Positions 1-5,829 of a stretch of DNA of 6,405 bases are shown here, piece by piece. The position numbers and the translations under genes are program-made. The notes below the pieces were generated by a model, which searched no databases, was not told where the DNA came from, and was given only the letters and a program-made list of their open reading frames with translations. This DNA is from an uncultured Flavobacteriales bacterium (GTDB lineage Bacteria; Bacteroidota; Bacteroidia; Flavobacteriales; Vicingaceae), in the NCBI GenBank assembly GCA_913052515.1, contig CAJXFJ010000108.1, forward strand, positions 1 through 6,405, read 5' to 3'. Position 1 is the stretch's first letter, and every line of letters starts with the position of its first letter.

Positions 1-710
1 TGCTTAATAGTTCTAACATAAGTTTCAGAAACATCTGCTTTGATGTATACATCATTTAAATTCACAAGTCTTGCAAGGGGCATTTGTGGGCTAGCCATTT
101 CTCCAACCTTTGGAAAAATCTCATCTACAATACCATTGAAAGGAGCTGTAATATTTGCCATTTCTATTTGAGAAAGCAATGTTTGTTTTGTCGACTCTAA
201 AGCCTCTTTTCTATTCTTAGCTTCTAAAAATTGAACCTCGGAACCAATTTTGTTATCCCATAATTTTTTTTGCTTTTCAAAAAGTGTTTTTGCTAATTCT
301 AAGCTCGTTTCCACTTCTTTTAAATTGCTTCTCAACACATCAGAATCTAAAGTTGCAATTAACTGACCTGCACGAACTTCATCTCCTTCTTCAACAAGAA
401 TTGACTTGATCAACCCAGCTGTTTCTGGATAAATCACAATGTTTTTTGAAGACTCTACATTTCCATATAAATCAATGTAATGAGCGAAGCTTTTGGACTC
501 CATTTTTATCGCTGTAATTTGAATCAGGTCTTTCCCCTCTTCTTTACTGCTCAAAATATTATCTATTTCTGCAATTCGTTTATTTACTTCTTTTTGCACA
601 GCGGTTAAAGAGTCTTTCTCACTTCTTAGGGCTGATAAATCATCAGTTGGTGCTTCTGAACAGGCAAATAAAAAAATGGCCGGAAGTATAAATGCTATGT
701 ATCTTTTCAT
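1..710 (-). CDS. RND efflux periplasmic adaptor (membrane fusion protein), partial
   Basis: This is the periplasmic adaptor that would link an inner-membrane RND pump to the outer-membrane channel encoded just upstream. The ATG is at 710-708 and 236 codons are visible with no stop, so the C-terminal part (rest of the beta-barrel and membrane-proximal domain) lies beyond the left edge. A short hydrophobic leader ends in a lipobox-like LFAC with Cys17, implying a lipid-anchored protein. Residues about 22-57 form a charged heptad-like segment. The first lipoyl half follows (about 93-123, AGLIKSILVEEGDEVRAGQL), then a helical hairpin (about 126-185), then the second lipoyl half (about 188-215, with ITAPFNGIVDE) and the start of the beta-barrel (LNDVYIKADVSETYV). 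This order is the AcrA/HlyD family pattern. The gene starts one base after the stop of the channel gene, so it belongs to the same operon. The class assignment is confident; the substrate cannot be told. Confidence 0.93.
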   Translation of the reverse strand, partial: MKRYIAFILPAIFLFACSEAPTDDLSALRSEKDSLTAVQKEVNKRIAEIDNILSSKEEGKDLIQITAIKMESKSFAHYIDLYGNVESSKNIVIYPETAGLIKSILVEEGDEVRAGQLIATLDSDVLRSNLKEVETSLELAKTLFEKQKKLWDNKIGSEVQFLEAKNRKEALESTKQTLLSQIEMANITAPFNGIVDEIFPKVGEMASPQMPLARLVNLNDVYIKADVSETYVRTIK

Positions 711-711
711 T

Positions 712-2049
712 TTAGTAATTGTTTAGTGCTTGGTCTAGGTTTGCTTTTGCGTTAATTAGTTGTAAGGCGGCACTTATAAAGTTGCCTTGTGTTTCTAGTA
801 ATTGGTTATTGGCTTGAGTGAGTTCTAAACTACTGCTCACGCCTTCGTCGTATTTGATTTTTGTTTTATCGTAAATGCGTTGCGCTAAATCCAAATTGCT
901 TTTAGAAGTAGCAAACTGATTTAGAGCAAAAGTGTATTCCGATTTGGCATTTTCCGCTTGAATCAACAATTGTTGCTCCACTTGCTTTTTGGCAATGTTT
1001 ACTTGCTCATAATCTATTTTTGCCTGTTGAATTCGGTGATTTCTTCCAAAACTTGAAAAAATCGGCATTGATAAATTAAGCCCTACTACTTCTGTTGGAA
1101 ACCAACGAGAGTCATCGAAAAAGTTAAACTCATTGGAGTAGGAATTTTGCTGATAAGTAAAGAAAGCATTAAGCTTTGGCAGATAAGTCGACTTTTGTTG
1201 CTTCCACAATAATTCCGTTGCCTTTTCTTGGGTGTTAATCACTTTATAATCAATGTGATTACTTACATCAAAAGCTTGATTCAAGTAATCTTGACTTTGA
1301 TTTTCTTCAGCAATTTCTTCTAAGCTTTGCGTTAATTGAATGCTTTCAGTGATATCAATACCCAAAATAAATTTCAACTGATTTCTACTGATTTGAATTT
1401 GTCTCTTCGCTTGTTCATGTGCATTTTTAGCATTGGCCAATAACAGTTCCAATTGATCTTTGTCTTGCTCTTCTACAAAGCCATTTTCATAAAGTGCTTG
1501 TGTCTCAACTACGTTTTCTTCCAAATTCTTGACGTTGTTTTCAAGTATGTCGACATTTTTCTCGGTTACCAAAACATTTCCGTAAGCTTGAGTTACCATT
1601 TTCTTGATTTCTGTCTCTGACTTTTGCTGGTCATTCTTAGTTAACTCCAAATACACCTTGCTTGCTTGTAGGCCTACGAAATAGCTTCCATCAAACAAAA
1701 GTTGGGTAGCAGTTATATCTATACCCATTTGCTGTTCCGTTCCGAATACAACCTCTGCAAATTCTCCTTCGTTTCCACCAAAAAACTCAGCTGGAACTAG
1801 TTGTCTAGGCAATTCTAAAAAGTTTTGATAACTCCCACTTGCATTGATTTGAGGTAGTCCAGTAGAAATGGTCTCCTTTACCTTTCTTTTTGATTTCTCT
1901 ACTTCTTTGTTCGCTGTTTGCGATTGATAGCTATGCTCAATAGCATATTGCTGAGCTTCTGCCAAACTAAAGCTAAAACTGCTTTCTTGAGCCTGAGCTA
2001 ACAAGCCCAAAAACAGGAACAGAGGCAATATAAATTGCTGCTTTGTCAT
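712..2049 (-). CDS. TolC-family outer membrane efflux protein
   Basis: This is the outer-membrane channel of a tripartite efflux system, a trimeric beta-barrel with a long periplasmic alpha-helical tunnel. From the ATG at 2049 it is 445 aa, normal for the family, with a signal peptide MTKQQFILPLFLFLGLLAQAQ-like in length (about 20 residues, ending AQAQ). The family's internal duplication is visible: STGLPQINASGSYQ (about 62-75) matches STYLPKLNAFFTYQ (about 287-300), and QLLFDGSYF (about 116) matches MPIFSSFGRN (about 328). Each is followed by long Gln/Lys/Glu-rich helices, consistent with two OEP domains. An in-frame ATG at 2058 would add MYK and overlap the TetR gene by 8 bases. I prefer 2049 because it leaves exactly TAA-A-ATG after tetR, the same junction seen before the adaptor gene, and gives a cleaner signal peptide. 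No frameshift or missing region is seen. Confidence 0.95.
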   Translation of the reverse strand: MTKQQFILPLFLFLGLLAQAQESSFSFSLAEAQQYAIEHSYQSQTANKEVEKSKRKVKETISTGLPQINASGSYQNFLELPRQLVPAEFFGGNEGEFAEVVFGTEQQMGIDITATQLLFDGSYFVGLQASKVYLELTKNDQQKSETEIKKMVTQAYGNVLVTEKNVDILENNVKNLEENVVETQALYENGFVEEQDKDQLELLLANAKNAHEQAKRQIQISRNQLKFILGIDITESIQLTQSLEEIAEENQSQDYLNQAFDVSNHIDYKVINTQEKATELLWKQQKSTYLPKLNAFFTYQQNSYSNEFNFFDDSRWFPTEVVGLNLSMPIFSSFGRNHRIQQAKIDYEQVNIAKKQVEQQLLIQAENAKSEYTFALNQFATSKSNLDLAQRIYDKTKIKYDEGVSSSLELTQANNQLLETQGNFISAALQLINAKANLDQALNNY

Positions 2050-2050
2050 T

Positions 2051-2659
2051 TTATACATGGTCTTGATTGAATTTTTGTTTTAAGTATTCTCTTCCTTTAC
2101 TATTTGAAATTCCACGAATGTGATAACGCATCATTTCTTCATACAATTTTTCTCTGGGTACAGTCGTATCAGGTGCATTATCTGGATCAATAATCATACT
2201 CACCATCGAAAGGTAAAATCGAGCTACCAATTCCGGGTTCATATTTTCACGGTATAAACCTTCTTTCATACCGCACTCCAGATTGTCTTTTATGTTTTTG
2301 TAGATAAACTCTTCCTTATGATTATTTAAACAAGTCCATGCTTCCAAGTGATATTTTTTCAAGTCAAACATCACCGAAGGATGAATCTCTTTCATGTGGT
2401 TTCCTACAAATGTGGTAATCTGCATCAGTTTGTCGATGGCGTTTCCTGTACTTTGAAACATTTCGCAAATACAATCTTGCTCCTCAGCCACTTTAGATTG
2501 AACCACCTTTTTTACCAAATCCTTTTTATTCTCTACATATTGGTACAAGGTCTTCTTTGAAATTCCTAGTTGCCTAGAAATTTCATCCATCGTCATACTC
2601 TTAATGCCATACTTTACAAATAAGTCACCTGCCTTCTCTAATAAATCTTTCTCTTCCAT
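2051..2659 (-). CDS. TetR/AcrR-family transcriptional regulator
   Basis: This is a DNA-binding repressor, probably of the efflux operon it heads. From the ATG at 2659 it is 202 aa, typical of the family. The N-terminal three-helix DNA-binding domain is clear: EKAGDLFVKYGIKSMTMDEI (about 8-27), then the helix-turn-helix QLGISKKTLYQYVENKKDLV (about 30-49), with the TLYxYxxxKxxL signature of TetR proteins. The C-terminal part (about 55-202) is helical and divergent, as expected for a ligand-binding and dimerisation domain, so the inducer cannot be inferred. A longer in-frame reading begins at a TTG at 2680, adding seven residues. I reject that start because the TTG lies inside the predicted -7 promoter element. 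The stop codon is one base before the preferred start of the channel gene. Repression of its own operon is inferred from position and the adjacent inverted repeat. Confidence 0.93.
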   Translation of the reverse strand: MEEKDLLEKAGDLFVKYGIKSMTMDEISRQLGISKKTLYQYVENKKDLVKKVVQSKVAEEQDCICEMFQSTGNAIDKLMQITTFVGNHMKEIHPSVMFDLKKYHLEAWTCLNNHKEEFIYKNIKDNLECGMKEGLYRENMNPELVARFYLSMVSMIIDPDNAPDTTVPREKLYEEMMRYHIRGISNSKGREYLKQKFNQDHV

Positions 2660-2677
2660 AGATTTCAATTCGCGGCG

Positions 2678-2685
2678 CAAACGTA
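2678..2685 (-). promoter_or_regulatory. Predicted -7 promoter element of the efflux operon
   Basis: On the minus strand this reads TACGTTTG, an exact fit to the Bacteroidota sigma-70-type -7 consensus TAnnTTTG. It would place transcription start roughly 10-17 nt before the TetR ATG at 2659. The expected -33 position (about 2705-2710) reads TGTTTC rather than a clean TTTG and is covered by one arm of the inverted repeat at 2704-2731. The promoter would therefore be weak or regulator-controlled. This is motif-based prediction only. Confidence 0.6.
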
Positions 2686-2703
2686 GGAAACTTTTATCCT
2701 TTT

Positions 2704-2731
2704 GGAAACATTTTTTATGTTTTTTGTTTCC
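2704..2731. promoter_or_regulatory. Candidate TetR operator (7-bp inverted repeat)
   Basis: GGAAACA at 2704-2710 is mirrored by TGTTTCC at 2725-2731 across a 14-bp T-rich spacer. A further GGAAAC lies at 2686-2691, directly against the -7 element and 18 bp from the first copy. The arms cover the expected -33 region of the efflux promoter, a position where a bound TetR dimer would block RNA polymerase. The palindrome is seen directly; its binding by the adjacent TetR protein is inferred from location. The centre-to-centre distance of 21 bp is about two helical turns, compatible with a dimer pair, but TetR sites often have shorter spacers. Confidence 0.45.
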
Positions 2732-2888
2732 GTGGTTTAAATTAAGGATGAGTGGTTGACTTTTAAAATGGTAGAATGTTATGCTGTAAGAATTGGAAAT
2801 TGACAGTATTCACCTTGTTAAATCATATGTTATCTACTAAATGATATTTTGTAAATCATTCATTAATAGCCATAAAGCAGATTGCGGT

Positions 2889-2908
2889 TCTTTGGCAGTT
2901 ACCAAAGA
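2889..2908. repeat. Palindrome, TTTGG-N6-CCAAA copy 1
   Basis: TCTTTGG and CCAAAGA form a perfect 7-bp inverted repeat around the 6-base centre cagtta. It lies about 30 bp upstream of the predicted -33 element of the forward promoter. No T-run follows, so it is not an intrinsic terminator. It shares the core TTTGG-N6-CCAAA with the palindrome at 3038-3053. It could be an operator half-pair or a cruciform-forming site; the function is unknown. Confidence 0.5.
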
Positions 2909-2939
2909 GAGTCAATATTTATTATATCATCTTAAATTC

Positions 2940-2972
2940 TTTGTATACCGCATTTTTGCATTCTTATTTTTG
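2940..2972 (+). promoter_or_regulatory. Predicted promoter of the 896-aa secreted-protein gene
   Basis: TTTG at 2940-2943 (-33 type) is separated by 21 bp from TATTTTTG at 2965-2972, which fits the Bacteroidota -7 consensus TAnnTTTG. This spacing agrees with the published pattern for the phylum. Transcription would start near 2976-2980 and give a leader of about 100 nt. The surrounding DNA is T-rich, so a chance match is possible. Confidence 0.45.
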
Positions 2973-3037
2973 TTATTTTTAATGCTGAAAACCAAGGAAA
3001 AAACAAGGGTAAATAGTGATGGACACTTCCCCTCTTT

Positions 3038-3053
3038 TTTGGTTATCACCAAA
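3038..3053. repeat. Palindrome, TTTGG-N6-CCAAA copy 2
   Basis: TTTGGT and ACCAAA pair perfectly around tatc, 30 bases before the ATG at 3083. It shares its core with the palindrome at 2889-2908. If the predicted promoter is right, this copy is transcribed and could form a short hairpin in the 5' leader. As DNA it could equally be the second site for a dimeric regulator. A nearby GTGAT (3016-3020) can pair with ATCAC (3045-3049) as a competing fold. Confidence 0.45.
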
Positions 3054-3082
3054 CTCATATTTTATTAATTAAAATTTTTAAC

Positions 3083-5773
3083 ATGAAAAATTTATGTAGT
3101 CTTCTTGTACTTTTTTTATTAGGGGGGACAATTCTTAATGCTCAAATTCAAAAATCTCATTGGGCCATGCATCCCAACGAGATTGATTTTACCACCACAC
3201 CTATTACTAATCCAGCCTTAGGAAGCTTTAGCTTTAATTATACAGCTGGCAATAGCGCTTACGACCCACAAGGCAACTTGCTTTTTTATGTGTATAATAA
3301 TCATGTTTATGATGCCTCAAATAATTTAGCTGGTACTTTAACAGATTATTTCAGTGGTCCTAATTATCCGACTAATATTATGTACCAAGGAGTAGAACAC
3401 GAAATTGCTATTGTACCATTTTCAGAAGAATGTGAGAAATATTATGTGATTTACTTAACTCCCGGCTCTGAATTTGTAAACCCACCTAATGGTAATAACA
3501 TGCATCAAGCCCTTTTGTATTCAATTGTAGAGGTTTCAGGCACAACAGTAACTGTTACTTCTCAAACCGGAACTCACACTAGCATGCTTATCGACCGATT
3601 TAATCCCGGAAACCTTGGTGGAATAGCAGTCTCTCCAGAATTAGAAGAAGGTGGCCGTTATTTATTTTGTGTAGCAGGAACAGAGGTAAATCGTTACTTC
3701 ATAGATGATTCAGGAATTTCATTTGAGGAAACAATTATCAGAATTGATGATATGGACTTAGAGTCTTTCACTTTTGACTTAACAGAACTAGAATTATATT
3801 GGAATGGTGATCCCGATAATTTTGAAGGTAGATTAGGCTGGGGGCAACTAAATAATTCAATGGTTTCAACCACTTCTGCAATAACAATTGATTTGGACAT
3901 TTCAGGAAACTATTCAGCTCATACAATAACCAATTTTGATGATTTAAACAGCATCGTTGGGTTTGAATTTAATCCTGACAATTACGATCAATTTTTTATT
4001 TGTGCGAGAGATCTAGGTGGTTCTACAGGTATTTATTGGCAAACCATTAATAAAAGAGGCCCTAATTATGTAGAAGATTCTGAAAATTATTGGTCACACA
4101 TCGAACTTGCAAGAGATGGAGAAATGTATATCGCTGAGTATTCATCAGGCAATCCAGCCAGTTTTGATCCTCTTAGCACCCCTTATTTCATCAGTTCTAC
4201 CTCCTTAAGCAACTTTAAAAGTGATCAAAATGCCTCTTTTGTAGGAGCAGCCAGTTTACATGGATTTTTTACACTTCCAGACCAAATTGATGGAGTAAAT
4301 AATACTTTTTATCTTGACCCTGTTAGTGACTTTACCGTAAATAGTACTTCCCTTCCAAACTCATTTTCTTTTCTACCACAATTTAACGTTTGTCAACCTA
4401 TTATAATGGATGATTTATGTGAAAATGGAAACAGTTATAAAGTAAGTTTAGTACAACTTAATGGCAGTGGTAACCCAATAGGAAGTCCGCCATCTCAAAG
4501 TTGGTCTTCAACTTTAAATACCAATTTAAAAAATATACCGTATGATTTATTTACAACACTAAACTCAAGTCAAGCCACAGGTAATTTTAAGGTTACTGTC
4601 GAAGTAAAAAACATTTGTGGAATTATTGACACTAAGGTTGGGTATTTTTCTACAATTGCACCTTTTGTAAGTTTTTCAGGACTTTCAATAGGCGGAGAAT
4701 ACTTAGTAACAAGTTTACCTGATAATGATGTTACACAAACATACAGCTGTGCTTCTCAAGATATAATTCTTGATTATAATTATTGGAATGGAAACCAATA
4801 TAGAGTAAAATTAGAAAGTGTAACATCTAGCGGGTCTTTAATTACCGGTGCGGGAGAATTAGGTTCCAAAACAACCTCATGGTACAGCAATTTTGCTTCA
4901 ATTGAAGATTTAAAAGATTTGCCATTAAGTGCCCCTTACGGTACTTGGCTAACAGATGCCAGCCATGCCGGATATTATAAAGTCACTTTATCCGTACAAC
5001 GCCAATGTGGTGGAGTGGATGATTTTGTTGGATATTTTTATTTAAATGCACCACCTAGTCCGGCAAATATGTTATTGACTATACATAATAGTCAGAACGG
5101 AACTAGTACTTGTTCTACTAAAAATCTAAACAGTCAATGTATTACAGGAAATGGTTCTCCTGCATTTAGTTTGGGTATTAGTGGTAGTACTTTTTCTACC
5201 AATAATATCACCTATTTCAAAAGAAAGATTGAAAAAATTGATTGTATTACTGGTACTATTGCTTCTGGACCTCCACTTTATGAAGACGCAAGTCCTGTAT
5301 CACCTACTAACCCAAACAGCCCCATTATAGCTCTTACATTAAACGGATTAATTCCAGGGTCAACATTTTATTTTATAGATAAATTTGATGAATGTTACAA
5401 GCTTACATTAGAAGTAGGAAATGCATGTAGCAGCAGTTCTGATTGGACTTATTTTCAAATTACTGATGTTAACAACCAGTTCAGGTTCAAATCAACTGAA
5501 ATTAATGAAGTTGCATCTGATTTGACCATTTTCCCAAACCCTGTAGCAGATGGATTATTGAATATTCAATTAAAATCTGAATTCAGCGAATTGACGAAAC
5601 TCAGAATTTTAGATTATACAGGAAGACTAATCCAGGAATCTGACTTTTTTGTGAATGGAGATTTCACACCGAGTAATAAGCAGCTAGACATTTCAACCTT
5701 TAGCAAGGGGATTTATTACCTAGAGTATATGGCTAAAGGCGAACGAAAAATCAAAAAATTTGTAGTGCAATAA
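3083..5773 (+). CDS. Secreted propeller-like protein with T9SS type A sorting domain
   Basis: This 896-aa protein is exported by Sec and then very likely carried across the outer membrane by the type IX system. A signal peptide (about 1-20, ending LNAQ) precedes a large N-terminal region (about 25-420). That region has strands of the DPQGNLLFY type (61-69), GGIAVSPEL (179-187) and ELARDGEMYIAEY (341-353), which resemble beta-propeller blades of Bacteroidota surface proteins. Two similar Cys-containing units follow (C437-C512 and C556-C642, each ending CGxxDxxVGYF), then a more divergent third one (about C677-C782). The last 83 residues (814-896) start with LTIFPNPVADG and end GIYYLEYMAKGERKIKKFVV, a textbook T9SS type A sorting domain that is removed after secretion. 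The ATG at 3083 has an A+T-rich leader without a Shine-Dalgarno sequence, normal for the phylum. I recognise no catalytic motif; the binding partner or substrate is unknown. It appears to be monocistronic, since a strong terminator follows. Confidence 0.88.
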   Translation: MKNLCSLLVLFLLGGTILNAQIQKSHWAMHPNEIDFTTTPITNPALGSFSFNYTAGNSAYDPQGNLLFYVYNNHVYDASNNLAGTLTDYFSGPNYPTNIMYQGVEHEIAIVPFSEECEKYYVIYLTPGSEFVNPPNGNNMHQALLYSIVEVSGTTVTVTSQTGTHTSMLIDRFNPGNLGGIAVSPELEEGGRYLFCVAGTEVNRYFIDDSGISFEETIIRIDDMDLESFTFDLTELELYWNGDPDNFEGRLGWGQLNNSMVSTTSAITIDLDISGNYSAHTITNFDDLNSIVGFEFNPDNYDQFFICARDLGGSTGIYWQTINKRGPNYVEDSENYWSHIELARDGEMYIAEYSSGNPASFDPLSTPYFISSTSLSNFKSDQNASFVGAASLHGFFTLPDQIDGVNNTFYLDPVSDFTVNSTSLPNSFSFLPQFNVCQPIIMDDLCENGNSYKVSLVQLNGSGNPIGSPPSQSWSSTLNTNLKNIPYDLFTTLNSSQATGNFKVTVEVKNICGIIDTKVGYFSTIAPFVSFSGLSIGGEYLVTSLPDNDVTQTYSCASQDIILDYNYWNGNQYRVKLESVTSSGSLITGAGELGSKTTSWYSNFASIEDLKDLPLSAPYGTWLTDASHAGYYKVTLSVQRQCGGVDDFVGYFYLNAPPSPANMLLTIHNSQNGTSTCSTKNLNSQCITGNGSPAFSLGISGSTFSTNNITYFKRKIEKIDCITGTIASGPPLYEDASPVSPTNPNSPIIALTLNGLIPGSTFYFIDKFDECYKLTLEVGNACSSSSDWTYFQITDVNNQFRFKSTEINEVASDLTIFPNPVADGLLNIQLKSEFSELTKLRILDYTGRLIQESDFFVNGDFTPSNKQLDISTFSKGIYYLEYMAKGERKIKKFVVQ
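4391..5041 (+). repeat. Tandem Cys-containing protein repeats inside the 896-aa gene
   Basis: Two adjacent coding units align by eye. Unit 1 (from C437) has C-QPIIMDD, then NGNSYKVSL, then GNFKVTVEV and CGIIDTKVGYF. Unit 2 (from C556) has C-ASQDIILD, then NGNQYRVKL, then GYYKVTLSV and CGGVDDFVGYF. First cysteines are 119 residues apart and the CG cysteines 130 apart. One cysteine near each end of a unit suggests an internal disulfide, as in periplasmic or extracellular beta-sandwich modules. A third unit (C677 to C782) keeps the late YKLTLEVGNAC strand but is otherwise diverged. The repeats are similar in protein, not conspicuously in DNA, so the duplication is old. Confidence 0.65.
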
Positions 5774-5796
5774 GCCTTTTAACAATTTAGTTATAT

Positions 5797-5823
5797 GGGG
5801 GCGGCCATTAGCCGCCCCTTTTT
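5797..5823 (+). terminator. Intrinsic (Rho-independent) terminator
   Basis: GGGGCGGC at 5798-5805 pairs perfectly with GCCGCCCC at 5811-5818 around the loop catta, followed at once by TTTTT (5819-5823). The 8-bp stem is entirely G+C in an otherwise A+T-rich region. It lies 23 bases after the stop codon of the 896-aa protein gene. It ends only six bases before the next ATG, which is discussed as a finding. Confidence 0.9.
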
Positions 5824-5829
5824 ACGTTT

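Larger units (their letters stand above)
2660..3082. other. Divergent intergenic region
   Basis: About 420 bp separate the efflux operon from the secreted-protein gene on the other strand. The left edge carries the efflux promoter and operator. The right part carries a predicted forward promoter (2940-2972) and two TTTGG-N6-CCAAA palindromes (2889-2908 and 3038-3053). Between 2735 and 2885 I see only A+T-rich sequence, including a weak inverted repeat AATGAT/ATCATT at 2840-2860. No tRNA, other RNA gene or credible small protein gene was recognised. A 75-codon reading frame at 2841-3068 is not supported as a gene. Confidence 0.7.

Noticed and set aside
2348..2560. A 70-codon forward reading frame opposite the TetR gene
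   Set aside because: It lies entirely inside the well-supported TetR coding sequence on the other strand; it is a shadow frame.
2800..2828. A TTGACA followed 17 bp later by TCATAT, resembling an E. coli-type promoter
   Set aside because: Only three of six bases fit the -10 consensus, and housekeeping promoters in Bacteroidota use a different -33/-7 pattern.
2840..2860. Inverted repeat AATGAT/ATCATT with a 9-base centre
   Set aside because: It is short and built from A+T-rich sequence where such matches are frequent by chance; no T-run or promoter is placed to give it meaning.
2841..3068. A 75-codon forward reading frame in the intergenic region
   Set aside because: It spans the predicted promoter and both palindromes, has an unremarkable composition reflecting T-rich DNA (Phe/Leu/Lys-rich), and shows no domain, signal peptide at its N-terminus or convincing start context.
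3694..3900. A 68-codon reverse reading frame inside the 896-aa protein gene
   Set aside because: It is Ser-rich antisense of the propeller-like region and has no independent support.
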